A DNA stretch of 64,000 nt from Suillus spraguei (taxonomy: Eukaryota > Basidiomycota > Agaricomycetes > Boletales > Suillaceae). Under the pieces are notes generated by a model. That model was given only the letters and a program-made list of their open reading frames with translations. It did not search any database and had not been told where the DNA came from. The DNA lies in the NCBI GenBank assembly GCA_016800925.1, contig JABCPU010000003.1:434001-498000 (forward strand), in the 5' to 3' direction. Made by a program: the position numbers and the translations under genes. This document shows positions 22,926-36,100 of this stretch, one piece after another (the stretch's first letter is position 1; each line of letters starts with the position of its first letter).

Positions 22926-24878
22926 AGGTCGCCCCTGTGCAAATTGTTATTGCAACTATTACTCCATGGCGAGTCGTGCCTTTGGACACGTTTCAAACAT
23001 TAATTAGGCTATATTGTGTGTCGTGAGGCTACCATGTGGTTCCTCTTCGGACTTAATCAATTGCATTGCATATTGGATAAATTGATGTCTGTAGACGTGT
23101 CTGCAATATCAGCGCTGATCTGTGGACCACCGCACAGAGTATCTGAAGTGATTTTACTGATTTAGAATGCACTCGTGACATTTGCAGGCAGAGAGACCTA
23201 TTAGTATTTTGAACATTCTTTGCTGTCGAGGCGCATACGAAGGTGTGTCTAAATCATCGCATTGCATCACTGTTCACAAGGTGGAACATATGTCCAAACC
23301 AAACCTTCTCTGAAAGCCATTGCGTCTTTGCATGGTTTATACTTCGAAGCTCGCAGGCATAAATTAATACTACGTGTGTTCATGGGTCGTCAAGATATAT
23401 TTCTTGCAGCTCCTGCATATGCAATAAATAACTGAAGGTCAATAAAATTTACTTTTTCGAACAGTCGCGAGTCGTTCAAGGTGTTCGGAGGCCAATAGAA
23501 GCTATTTGCCTTACTAGAAAGGTTCTGAGAAGCCTCCCTACCGCTGTTTCGAACGCAATTATAACCTATTTTGCTCTCATTGTATCATTGTCAGATCATA
23601 CAGAGGCCTGTAACCACAAAAAATAGGGCGGTTTTAAGCAATACGTATTCCAGGTGCGCGTTCTGGGACCTTCGAAAATGACTATCACTGTTGCGGATGT
23701 TTGGTCGGCGGCAAGCTTCAAATTTGTACCTCTTACCTAAACAAGCTCGGCCTAGTCCTCCGATCATTAATCCCTTTGACCTTGGCCAGAGAAATCGTAG
23801 AAGGTTGGGTCATTCAACTTTAATGCAGATCGCTGAAGCTGTGGTTTTGGATACCTGAAACTGCACATCTTGTTGGATGTACCCTATACAAGTTAGACGA
23901 TCTTCTATTCTTGTCTGGAGTGTATCAACTAAAGATGTCAGACGATATCGTTTATGCGTTTAGCCTCGATACATCCGCACTTCTCAGGTCTCCGAGAGCT
24001 ATCTCTCACATCGCTTTGGATGTTAATAATGCACTTGGCTGCATAATCAAGTACTGGCCACGCCCCTCGGGTGCCTCATGGCCTTGTCATCGTCCTGTTC
24101 CAATCTTACAAAGCTTGATTTGGTATTCGACGCCATGAACATACGGCAGAGAAGCCGGCAGGTGAGGTTTGCAACACGAATATCACCAACTTTGGTGTCA
24201 GATACTCTCCGAAGAACAAGTCACAGTCGTGCTTTTGGCGATCTTGCCATCAAAGTCGAACTCGGGATATCGACTGAAACATACAATAATCTGAGTGGGA
24301 CAAGCGCATTGGCAAGATACCTTGATCAAGAAACAGGAGGGCTTAAGTTGCTATAGGCTTGCAGTTCGATATCATGCTACAGTGAAGGTCAGTACGAAGG
24401 ATCCCTTGTCAAGCCTTGTAGTAACCAACAAGCATTTTGCTCATTGTCGTATCCATGAGCGCCGGGTCTCATGCGCACTCTAGTAACTAACTACTCTTTC
24501 CACTCCCTGGCGTAATGCGATTTAGAGAATGTAACTACTCACCCTTATACACCACAATTGCCTGTATTCTCAGCAAGAGGCGTGATCTCATCACTCTTCG
24601 GCGGATCACGGGAAAGCTGTGGATGGCCTCAGCGCCCCCATTCAAATTCCTAGATCAAATCGCCAGTTGACATTGAGCTAACACTTATCCTATTCCAGAA
24701 CACAACATAACATAGACACCGAATAGTAGTAATAGTTATGCAAATCACCGAAATGAATAGCATAAATGGCGCCCAGGCTGCATAATAGCGTTTTGAACTG
24801 TACCTTGCTGTGCCCGCAGTTGATCTACCAGATGCGATGACCAGAGTGACATGTACAGCATAATCGTAGACATCTCTC
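22926..24878. other. Gene-poor region with a possible decayed gene on the plus strand
   Basis: Around 23850-24360 there are open frames on the plus strand with sequence resembling the LRR-like part of F-box proteins (for example NLTKLDLVFDAMN), but in several frames and without a start or a reliable exon chain. I would treat it as a possible relic. Nothing else recognised. Confidence 0.3.
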
Positions 24879-26160
24879 TCAATCCCCCTTCTTAGTCCGA
24901 ACGGAGCGTCGTTGAGGTACCTCCCAGGTTCCAGCGTCAACATCAGATGCTTTCCTTTTCTTGCCTTTCTTTGGTTTTATGTCGGGTTCTTCATTGGTAT
25001 CAACCTTTGCCTCGACTTCGCTGCCACCATTGACGTCCGTTGAATTTCTCTTCGCCCTGGAACTCTTTGCGCTAGCCTGTCCTGGGCGTTTTGATGTACT
25101 TGGTTTTTTCTTCCCAAATGTCATTTCCTCCCAACCACCTTTTTCTGACATCATCTGGATGATCCCCCAAGATTCCTGACTGACCCGCTGAACGCTTAAA
25201 CGTCCACGTGTGACTAGAGGCATCGCTATAGAGAAACACATCATGAGTCATTGTGGGCAGTGGAATCACAAGTCCCGGTACCTTTCACAGCTTTCACTCC
25301 ATCCGTTCCTATATAAGCAATTTCATCCGGTGGGTCCGATTCCGCCGATTCTGCAATGTGACGGAGAAGAGATAGCGGGACAAAATGTTCAGCACGAGAC
25401 ACGAATGTAGCATCTATCATAAACCACTTCGGATCATCTTGTTTGGTTTTCTTAATAGAATATCGATATCCGAGGATAAGATTCAATACTGCGCACAACT
25501 ATAATTTGTATCAAATTTACCGGATCGAAGTAGGGGTGAGAACTAAAGAACAGATCGTCAGTGTGGCAGATGCGTGGTGAAACTCATGTTAAATCGAACC
25601 TATCCCATGCCGTGTCTGTAAAATAAGTACAAGCTCATCAGAAAGATGTTTTGGAAATTGATATATCCAAGACATACAGTCGGGATACGCTTCCTTCGAC
25701 ACCTATGAGGAGGAATAAGTATGAGAGGCAAGAAAACATTGGAAAGCAAACCTCAGCAAACCCAGCGATGCCTGCATTTAACACATCAAGGCCAAGTTCG
25801 CAAGGATGATCACTCACTGACCAGGACTTTTACAGTTCGAATGATAGAATAATATCTTCCTGACGAGCTCAATGAAAAATGAAACTGGGGTCAGAGGATA
25901 CGCACCTTGTCACCGATGGACATTTCCTTCATCAAGTTACGCGCCTCGAAGTTCCGCACTCCTTCCCACGGCGTCGTCCTCGCGGTTTCAAAGTCATCCA
26001 CGCTGAACTATAACACGCGCAAGATAGCGGGCTATATTGAGCGCTCGTGTTTTTGGAACACGTCTTGGGACAAAACACACACCTTAACATCTTTGCCCTT
26101 CACTATACGGGAATCTGGCTCGGCTTTCATAAGCCAATATTTTCTGACTGAACTTGTCAT
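24879..26160 (-). CDS. THYN1: EVE-domain protein (thymocyte nuclear protein 1 family)
   Basis: Nine exons (26160-26083, 26007-25906, 25855-25822, 25771-25752, 25702-25678, 25615-25600, 25542-25521, 25450-25282, 25225-24879) sum to 271 codons (270 residues). The start reads YWLMKAEPDSR, the EVE-domain opening. Then come WEGVRNFEARNLMKEM, the aromatic cage stretch LFYHSNC, HPYFDP, PKWFMIDATFV, PLSLLRHI, and RGRLSVQRV. The EVE fold binds modified bases or bent nucleic acids in PUA-like proteins; a role in nucleic-acid binding in the nucleus is family knowledge. The C-terminal ~90 residues form a basic Lys/Arg-rich extension with likely nuclear localisation. Three exons are only 16-22 nt long. 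It is divergent with the stomatin gene. Confidence 0.94.
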
Positions 26161-26811
26161 GGGCCTGGGCTAGAAGCTGCTAGATAAAGTATGTTAGCCT
26201 CCGTAGAGCTGAGTCCGTAGTACTTGGGGTCAAGCCGCTCGATAAATTTAAACTCAGTCGTTCCTTGCCCCAAGTCACAATAACGTAGTAGCCTAGATGG
26301 GTGGTAATGCCAGTACTATGATTGACGCTGTAACGTTGACCGTTGTTGAATTCAGCCCCGACGGTGGCAATTTCCGATTCAGAAAAAGTGAAATCTCTCA
26401 TGAGAGCCATATTGTTAGTGTATAAGTATACCCATATGCATGTACCGATCGTCAATTGGGCTGTGTCTGTCAAGTAGCTCAAGGTACCGGTCATGCTTGA
26501 ACACCTTGAGGCGATAATATTATGTACCAAAGACCTACAGCAAGTGAAATTATCCGAATTGTTCCTCAGGCTTCTTGCGTCAATTTTGCGTCGTGCTAAT
26601 ATTAGTTCATTATAGTAGATCGGCCGGTACTACTTTGAGTTGGTGACTGCGCAATCGACGGGTCTTATAATAAGACATCACAGCCTATCTGTGAAATTTG
26701 AACGTTTGAACGCTTGAACCACGCCTTGTCTTATTCCGAGTCCTCGCATCCATCGAAGGTCCTTAAAAGCTCACTCAACAGTTGGTTATCTTAAGCTTCA
26801 CCTGTAACATA
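26161..26811. promoter_or_regulatory. Divergent promoter region (650 bp)
   Basis: Shared 5' region of the EVE-domain gene (-) and the stomatin gene (+). No further gene is supported; the longest frame inside lacks any recognisable domain. Confidence 0.5.
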
Positions 26812-28187
26812 ATGTCGAGCGACGAAGACCGCAAGCATCGTGTGCCATCTCCTACTGATAGCTCTTCTCGTGGGAACGTAGTTGACCACAACGCCCCGCA
26901 TGGTAAGTTGACAGTCTGTTTCACCCCAAATATTGTGCTGAACGCATCCTCACCATGTCTGAAGTTACAGACGAGTTTGCATCGAGGAAGAACGGACCAG
27001 AATCATCTGCTGGAAAGAACCACATGATCAACGTCCAGCCTTTGAAACGCAGCGAGATGCAGGTTAATAACACCATACGGCAAACTTGATTATGACGTCT
27101 GATATCTCTTCTTTAGCCCTCGTATGCACAAGACCTCGGTACTGGGGAGGTAAGTCCACTTGCTTATGTGTCATTTTTCTTCTCACATTAGCATAGGTCA
27201 CCCATGGCGTCTATGGGTCATTCCTGCAAGGTCTTGGCTCTTGCGTTGGGTTCTTTGGTGCTATTCCTTGCTGCCCCTTACCCAACCCATTCCGAAATGT
27301 CCAGCAAGGTACGTACTACACCCTTCAAAATATGTTCAAATCAAGACTCGCTAGGAAGGTTCTGTTGGTCTGGTCACACGGTTCGGCCACTTCTACAAGT
27401 CCGTCGACCCTGGTCTCGTACAAGTCAATGTTTGCACGGAAGACTTGCGTATTGTCGACGTCAAAATTCAAATCAGTGCAATTGGCAGGCAAACCGTCAT
27501 CACCCGTGATAACGTAAATGTTGAAATGTGCGCTAATTTACATTCTTATTTCATCTCCATTAATTGACCATCTTGGTATGCATCAGTGACTCTGTCATCT
27601 ACTTCCAGATTGTGAACCCTTACCGTGCTGCCTTTGGCATCAGTGACCTACGTCAGGCGCTTATCGAACGTGCACAAACCACCCTGAGGCACGTCGTCGG
27701 TGCTCGCGTAGTTCAAAGTGTCGTTACTGAACGCGAGGCCATCGCCTTCGAGATCGCTGAGATTGTCGGAGACGTTGCTGACAAATGGGGTGTTGCCATC
27801 GAAGGTATCCTGATCAAGGATATCATTTTCAGCCCCGAAGTCTCCGCTTCGTTGTCTTCTGCTGCACAGCAAAAGCGTATCGGAGAGTCCAAGGTCATTG
27901 CAGCCCGCGCGGAGGTTGATTCTGCTCGCCTTATGCGCCAAGCAGCCGATATCCTCGCATCGCCAGCTGCTATGCAAATACGTCAGCTGGAGGCTCTACA
28001 GCAGATGGCCAAGTCTGGTAACACCAAGGTCGTTTTCGTTCCAATGCAACTCCAAAGCGATATTGTTGGTAGACTCGGCTCCAGCAGTAATGCTGAGGCA
28101 TCTGGGTCTGGACTGCGAGACGAATTAGGCGAGTCCCTTTCCGGCACAGGTCGTGCAGGTCTTCTAGCTGGCATCGCGGATGTATGA
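26812..28187 (+). CDS. Stomatin/slipin-type SPFH (band 7) protein
   Basis: Six exons (26812-26902, 26971-27062, 27117-27149, 27197-27308, 27359-27527, 27587-28187) give 365 residues. After a short polar N-terminus there is a Cys-rich hydrophobic hairpin (GSCVGFFGAIPCCPLPNPF) near residues 85-105, typical of palmitoylated stomatin/slipin anchors. The SPFH domain follows with QGSVGLVTRFG, VIYFQIVNPYRA, TLRHVVGAR and KWGVAIEGILIKDI, and ends with the EARVD-like helix and the FVPMQL segment. Slipins scaffold membrane microdomains and regulate channels and transporters; the partner here is unknown. Introns are canonical and in phase. Confidence 0.92.
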
Positions 28188-28808
28188 TATTCTACTTATT
28201 TTGATTCTAATGGACGGTTCCCGATCTATTGCTTGATCTACCCATGCATGTCTTACTAGCCCTGTTTGTTCATGACTTGACGTCTTTTGTCTTCCTTAAC
28301 TCTCCGTTTTGTAGGACCATTGAAGTGCCTTAATGTTATTCGATGATTTAACGTATTCATGCAGGATCCTACTAGAACAATTACTTCATGCATAGCAGTA
28401 TAGGACGAACAGGTAAGGGTAGTGACTGAAGTGGGTAACTACAGTAAAATTTGTTGGCTAGTACTACTTTAGACAAGACGTATGTAAACTTCATTCTTTC
28501 ATTCTTTCACAAACTCAAGCGTAATAAAGACAGATCAAAAACAGATGGAGATGGAAGAGGAGAGGGTAGCGAGGGAATCGAAACAAATCGTAATAGAGGC
28601 ACATCTCGAGAGCGAACAACGGGTAACCGACGATAGGAGCATAACCCAGCTCACGATCCAATGTAATAGTGTGTCGTGGTCCAAGGCAGACGGACAAACA
28701 AAACGAAACAAGGAGATGAAATTGAGCAGCGAAATCAAAAAGAAAGGATTTAAATTGAGACGCGTGGCGGAGGCGAGGACCGTTCTGAGCAAATGTTGCT
28801 CAAGATGA
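28188..28808. other. Convergent 3' intergenic region
   Basis: The 3' sides of two convergent genes meet here. No gene seen. Confidence 0.5.
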
Positions 28809-31708
28809 CTACGACGACGACGGATGCGTGTGGTGTTGGTCCAGATCTAGGCTTGCAAGCGTGCCATTAAGATCGTGGATGGGATCGTGTTCCTGCACAT
28901 CGTATTGACTCGAGCGTCCTTGTGATGATGTCTGACTGGAATTCGGCCGAGAGATTGGTTCTTGGCGTGTCATGCAACGCCCACCCTCAAACGCCTTGGC
29001 AGAGCCATCCAGGAACGGAACATAACGCTGGGATCCACTTGGCGTACGTACAGGGGGAACGGGTCTCTCATTAGAATTGGTAGTCGCGGCCTGGAACTCC
29101 ATGATACCATCATAGCGTGACGTGTGGTTCATGGAATGGGGCAGCAGATCATAGCTGTCTGAACCTCTCCGCGTGTACATATTCGGTTCCGGGGAGAAAG
29201 GAGAGAACGAGGACGTGAGATGTGATCTATGGTGTTCCACAGAACTCGTGTTTGATGGCGGGCGTGGTCCGGACCCCCCTGGATACACATCATACGACAG
29301 TTGACTGTCAGAAAGTGGCTGGTTCATGATGAGCGACCTTAGTTTTTCCTCTGAATATCCACTGCCTTTCGCAGTGTCTATGTAATTGCGGTTCGATGCA
29401 TCACTTCCACCGCCCGGTTGACCTTGGCCTGACAGACCAAGTCTTTGCAAGAGTTGAATCGCCTGTTCTGGTGTCATCTGACTCTGAGGAGCCTGGCCCT
29501 GTGCAGAAGTCATCTGAGCCTGGAACTGAGCCTGGAGTGCGGCGGCCTGGGCTGCCTGAGCAGCAGCTTGCGCAGCTTTATCTACGATATCGATATTAGT
29601 CAGTTGGGCGTGTCACAACACACGAGGACGCACATTGGCTTCTACCCCAGCTCAATCGAATTCTACTACCCCCGATAGGAAAGCCCTGCATCTTCTCGAT
29701 AGCACGCTCTGCATCAGCTTTTCGAACGAACTGAACAAAACCACAATGTTTGCCGACAGGTACCTTCACCTGCACAGGTACGGTTACATCAGCATCCCAC
29801 CAATAGTGCAAAAGTAAAGCTCTCACGTAGTGAATCTCGCCGAACGGAGTAAAGAACGTCCTCAAGGTCTCTTCAGAAATCAAAGGCGACAACCCACCGA
29901 CAAAAACAGTCGTGTTATAGGGGTCGGTAGAAGTGAGCTGCTCGCCATTCGGTCCGATGAGGTTGCCAAGGATAGCACGCGCCTGGGCATGGTGTTTCCA
30001 CGACTCTTCGGAGATGATGTACCGCGGTGCCACGGAATGATCTTGTGAGTCATGTATCGAAGCAGAGGGAGCGATGCCTTTGGCGTTATTAGTAGAGCTA
30101 CCGTTGGCATACTGGTGGGCGAGGGCAAGGACATTAGCGGAGAGACCAAGCATCTCATCTGACGACATCGAAGACAAGGCTCCTGAAGACGCGGTTGTAC
30201 TGGTCTCAGATCCGAGGGAAGGTATAGAGCTCGAGCCGCTCAAGGTTGAACCCGAAACGGAGGGACCAACGGGCACACTGGCCAATGAAGACGAAGACCC
30301 GGCGCTCATCGAAGCTGCCATAGGTGCAGAGACGCTCCTGGGCTGACCACCAAGCGGGAGGGCTACAGTTGCCGGGTTTGATCGCTGATCAGAAGTAGGG
30401 GAGCCGGGAAATTGAATTTGTGGAAGGTCCGTCGGCATAGGAGGCGGCTTGAATTTGGCCGTGGCAGGAGATATTCGCACTGGAAAAAGAATCAGGTTGT
30501 TAACTTGCCAAAAATAGGACACGAAGATGACTGACTTGGACGTGAAAGACAGTACAGGCCATGCATCTCTATCAGTGCGCGCTGTTGGTCCGCTTCCTCG
30601 GTAAATCTGTGTGTGAAAGGGACTATGAGTTCGTTCGTCTCGTTGCACAACAGACTCACCGTACAAAGCCATACCCTCGCGATATGCCAGTTACAGGATC
30701 GAGCATGATCTTGGCACTCTTGCAACTCAAGAAAGGCCGAATGAACTTGGGCTCACGATCATTCCGGAGGCCAAGAACAGGATTCCGAAACACAGCTACA
30801 AGGTCTGAATTGGATGTTTCGGGCGCAAGATCACCAACAAATATGCTGTACTCTTTCGGGAACTGTGGTTGTACGGTAGGAACAATCACGCCAGTTGTTT
30901 GGAAAGAAGACGCAATTGGACCGATGGGAGCAGAAGAAGCCCAGCTAAGAACAAAGGGCTTATTTGAGTTAGGCATCGTGACTGGCTGCGCACTCCCGCC
31001 GCCGTTCACTTGGTTGAGAACGGAAGAAGCGATAGCTGGTGAGGGGAATGTCAGATAGCAGTAACCAGAGTTGTTGGTTGGTTGAGGAGCGACAGCGTCT
31101 GGGCCGGCGTTTGGAACTTTGACGGTGACTGGGTCCCAACCCATCAGAGCACAAACTTGTTTTGCGTATTCTTCGTCCATCCAAGGTTCGAGTTCGCCCC
31201 ACCAGAGAGTAGATCGTAGGAAGTTTGGGCCGGAGTTGGGGTTGGCGGGCAGAGCAAGATCGCCGGACGGTGCAAACGATTGAAGCTGGTGATGGAGATA
31301 CCCTTCACGCTCAGCGTCGGAGGGGGCGTTGTAGTAATTGGTGTTTATAGAGAGAGCGGCGGGCGAGCTGTTATGGGGGTTGGGAGGAGGGCGGTGGTGG
31401 TTAGAAGATGAGAGGTGTTGGGTAGACGTGTGTCTATTTGGGGCGACTTGAAATGCTTCTGGGATTATTCCAATACCGCTGTATTCCTTGTCTGGATGAA
31501 TACCAATAGAGCGGGGTATTAATGCCGAACTGCTCGAGCTGGGAAGATATACACCTAATCCGTTGGACATGTGTCGATCTCCTGACACAGGATGAGTAGG
31601 AGAATTGGAAGGGTAGTGGTTGGACATATGGTGATCAATTTCTGCGGCTGAACGAGAGTATGCAACACCAGGAGGATAGCTAAAGTCGTGAAAGTCAAGA
31701 CGAGACAT
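28809..31708 (-). CDS. Three-RRM RNA-binding protein (Nam8/Ngr1/Csx1 type)
   Basis: Five exons (31708-30660, 30606-30536, 30479-29827, 29769-29634, 29581-28809) give 893 residues. RRM1 starts LWWGELEPWMDEEYAKQV, RRM2 starts YSIFVGDLAPETSNSDL with RNP1 GYGFVRF, and RRM3 starts TTVFVGGLSPLISEETL with CGFVQFV. The linker after RRM2 has the family signature RPMRISPATAK. A Gln/Ala-rich segment and a disordered tail follow. This architecture is that of fungal Nam8/Ngr1 and fission-yeast Csx1 (mRNA stability or splicing) and of animal TIA1/TRNAU1AP relatives; the precise ortholog is not decided. Long Ser/Asn/His-rich N-terminus of ~165 residues before RRM1. Confidence 0.92.
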
Positions 31709-33195
31709 ATCTGAACGTTAATCGGGAGGTAAGTCAAGTCTGAAACAACTAATAGGAAATCGCGCACAATTATGGCGAGAGGGAGATGAAAGGACGAATG
31801 AAAGTAGGAAACTGTGAACGGTGAGCAAAAAGTGGATAGCAGAAGGCAGTTCTGAAAAAAATGTGAAAGAAAAAGCGAGTAAAAAACGACTGCAAGAGAG
31901 CAATAGAAGTAGAAAATAAGACTGATTGATAGCGATGCAATGCAAGACGAAATGCAACAAAGATTGTTTTAGTGTCTTGTAAGATAGATGGCAAGTAGGA
32001 GTACGTCGAGCACTCGAGCACGATGAGAATAGGGAAAATGGACGTACTGGAAGTCTCGTGGCAGAGTAAAGATTGTACTAGTAGCTGTCTGATCAGCTTT
32101 GGGCCAGTATAATGGTCACCGAGCGGAGTACAATTTAGCGTTTGAGACTCATTTTCACTAATGATCGTGGACCTTGGACCGATGTCTTGGTCACTGCTGT
32201 CGAACAAACCAAATGCCCATTATTCGACACATCCGTGCATGGAGAATCACACGTACCTGCAGTCTACTGTTTGCTTTACATCTGATCAAGTCATCACTGG
32301 TAGTGATGCCATCTCGCTAGGCACAGCATACGTTCCACTCACCTAATCCAGGTAACAATGGCCACCTCGAACAATGAAAAATGGTTAAGAAAAACGTTAG
32401 TCTGGCCCCTCCTCACCTTTCTGTGAAGCTCAGGCTGATTCAGTGAGTGTCTTCCGGAAGTTAATGTGGGTCCATATTTATGCTTTCGTGGCAGTGTCCC
32501 TGATAGGCGCCCAAGGTCCCTACCAGCGGTGCGTTCTCCTCTTCCGAGTCGGCTTATCTGTCAGCGCTCATTATGCTACCTTGCAGTGTATTCCCTGTAC
32601 ATCTAAATATGATGAAGTCAATGGGATTGCCAATGTTCTGCATCTGCAAATCCCGCAATTGCTTTAACCTGAAGTTCGGACTCTTTGTCTCATGGGCCCG
32701 CTTTCGTCGGCTTCCTTGAATCGCTACTAGGCTACCACTTGTAGAAAATCTGGCTGGAAACTGCGGTCGCATCCCGTCCACAGCTGTGCGAATAGCGACT
32801 TTTGCATCATACCACTCGTAACAGGTTTCGTAACTCACACTTACAGTAGGTGACCTATTGCTGCAATTAGCCGCCTTCGACACCTGTTATCACCAGCCTA
32901 GGTCATACTTGGCTGTATCACTACTGTATGATGGTGGTACCTCGTGTCTCGTTCAGTGACCTGTCTCGCAGACTAACCTATATTCTAAATGTCCATTATG
33001 ATAGTGAACAGTTGCCATCATGGCGGCATTACGGCATACAATGTAATGATACATGATTTTCATCCCTGAGCCTTATGTAAGCACACACCGGAACTTTTGG
33101 TTGCACTGCAACGAGTGGGTAGCAATTTCAAAAACACAGCTCACACCGAACAAAAACTGCTTTAACTTAGTATTGGCGGTGGGCATAATCAAGCC
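31709..33195. promoter_or_regulatory. Divergent intergenic region (1.5 kb)
   Basis: Upstream regions of the RRM gene (-) and the RasGAP gene (+). Frames on both strands lack domains or splice chains. Nothing else recognised. Confidence 0.5.
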
Positions 33196-36100
33196 ATGCC
33201 TATCCGCCGTCTATCTGTTTCAGCGGAGCATGGAAATCCAGCTCAGAACTCAAACAGAGCCCATAGAAGCAACGACTCTCACCATATTCTCACAGGAAAT
33301 GGCGGACCAATCCACCCGCCTTCCATAGCTTACTCGGGCGCGTCCACTACTCCGCAACAGAAGATGGTAGTACAGGCCCTCATCAACAACAGAATAAAGA
33401 AAAAAGTAGGTTACTTATCTACCCATCTGATCAGCTCTGACTTGTCATATTACACAAAAGCTACCAATCCATTCCGGTCTTTCTCTGGATATTGTCGAGT
33501 CGGATCCTGCAATGCAGAGAGCGGTATGCGCATTAGTGGAGATCGCGCACGACTCGTTAGACATAATAGCTTGGTCGCTGAGCGAACTACTCGAGCGGCT
33601 CGCAAAGGTACTTTCACAACTTCTGGTGTAGGGTGGGTGCTTATATGCGTGTTATTACAGCAAGTTGATGGAGACGGGCAAATGACGACCGAAGCATTAC
33701 AATCTCAACTATTCATCTTGAAGATTTTATCGGTATGCATGACATCAAGATGGAATCATCGACACGAACAGGACGATGCGCATTCCTGTCGCGGGCCTAA
33801 ACCCCAGAATGGCAGTCATGATGAATCGTCAATACTGTCATCGAGTCAGCAAGGCAGGAAGATCCGGCAGGCTTCCACTGAATTCTCCTCATCCACACCA
33901 CCTCCGTGGACAGAGGCTTATCCTCTGGATGACAGTTGTGCACGTTATATCCTGAGTGTGATGGTTCTCTACCTCCGTCAGACAGCACCGCCGGAAGCTC
34001 GACTCATGTCGTCCTCAAATTTGGCTCCTGACGCGTCATTGCACGATTTCGAGTCGGTGGATCTACCGACAGAGTCATCGGCATTCGACGATTACACGGG
34101 AAACAATGGCCCCTCACTACCTCCGCACATATCTCATGGACCGAAGCCGATCCTGAAGCTCAGGAATTCGTCTGCGTCATTCCATTCAGCTGGCAGTGCA
34201 ACCTCAGGGCACTGGCAACTAGGCCGCACGTTCCAGTTCGAGAGAACTCATATGGCGCTTGTGAGATCCGCACTTGCACTAAATCTTCTTATCAGCAAGT
34301 TTGCAGGAAGAATCGTTTATCATCTTTCCGCATCAAACTGGTTAGTTGTCTTCCATCGAATACGCCAAAAGATCCACTTCCTCGCCAATACAACTGAGGA
34401 TAATCCCGACACGATCGATTTGCAGCTCATGACACATAGCGCGATGGACAGAGCGCGTCTCGTCCAAGTTCTGCATGAGCTTTCGTCTCTTCTTGTGAAC
34501 ATGAAACGACAAGCTCAGACAGCGGTTGCCATCCCATTACGTATGGCAATCTGGAATTGGATTGAAATGTGCCCGCAAGAGTACAACGAGGCAGTGAGAT
34601 CAAGGGGGAGGCTCGAGGGCGCACCAGAGCGCGTCTTCGACCTCCTGCACTCCGCGAATGAACCTGGTCGGGAGCGTGCGCTTTGGCCAACATTGACCGT
34701 CCTTGCTTGTCTCGCTGCTGAGCGCCTATCGCCAGATTATCAGATTGATGTCGAGAGTCGTTCCACAAACTTTCCCACCCACAAATCCAGCCACAGGAAG
34801 GTGAGCTTGATGTGAAGTGATGTATAACCTGATCTCACCGTTTTCACAAAGGATATCCGTTTTGTAGAGGACTTACTCAGGCATTCGAACACGAATTCAA
34901 AGCTCTCTGATGTCTCCTTCGTATGTGCAATCGACATGTGTAGAGCTGGATTTCGGATATCGCCCGATGGCGAAATGCCACTCAGACATATTGCGGCAGA
35001 CATCTCGCATGAAATCAAGGTAATGGTGACATTTTATAATCTATCCTTGTCTCATTACTAACTCTTCGTAGTCGACCTTGCAGAAGTCACCCGGGCAGAA
35101 GCCATTCTGGGACTCCTTCGAGGAAATTGACGTTGCCACCTATGCTGAGGCGCTCGTCGCTGTATTCCGTTTCATGCCGGAAGATCAATCGATATCGTTG
35201 TTCTTGGATTGCTTGGAGCCTGAGCGGTCCGACGCAGTGAAGATTTGTGCTATTAAGGCTGCTACCACCTTGTCAATAGAGGTATTGTACTATGTATACA
35301 GTAACATTTTTACGTTTTCTGACCCTATTTGTAGGCACCCCGTGTTCCGTGGCAGCAATCCTTGGAGAAACTCCAGTTCGCCATCTCACCACGTTTGAGG
35401 TGCATCTACAAGGTAAATATGTACCTGCGATATTGCAACTGCTTGTCGTGCTAATCGGCTTGACGTACAGACTTCTTCTATGAGACTCAGCGAATACGAC
35501 AGTGTTGGGGCTATTCGTCGTGCAGCGTCTCGGCCCAAGGCCAAGCGCTTCACGTCCGAAACGCTGATCGACAAAGACCTCATGCTTCTCTCCATTCTGG
35601 CACTGTTGCGGGCATCGCCAGATTACTATATTGCCAATATTGAAGATGCAGGTGTAGAAGGCTGGGATTCAATCTCTGCACGGGTCCGCGACTCGGATAC
35701 TGATACAGCCGTCAAAATATCGGCCGCGACGTCATGCCAACATCTCACTGATCTCTTCTTTAAGATGCCTCCGACTGACCCTCACTACAAGATGATCGAA
35801 AGGTGGATGAAAAACGCGATGTTAGTATAATGATTGCTTGCACTTCACAATTTGCTAACGTATATTTGTAGGCCGATGTCGTTAATGTGCATCGCAAAGA
35901 GGTTGCTGATGACTAGGCTCGACCCTGACAGCCAGAGGTTGTGGATACACGTCGCTCATCAGCTCGTCGAATGTTACCACAGAAAGAGCGAGGTGAATTG
36001 TCTTCTTTCGTCCATATAGGCCACCTTATAAATGTTCATATGTAGGATAACCATGCTCATGGCATGCAATTCCACGAAGACCGCGTACCAGCTTTTGCGA

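Noticed and set aside
30561..31058. Long plus-strand frame opposite the three-RRM gene
   Set aside because: It is antisense to a well-supported spliced gene and has no domain or start context.
31770..32207. 145-codon minus-strand frame upstream of the RRM gene
   Set aside because: AT-rich with many aromatic and leucine residues, no domain, and it lies in the expected promoter/5' UTR.
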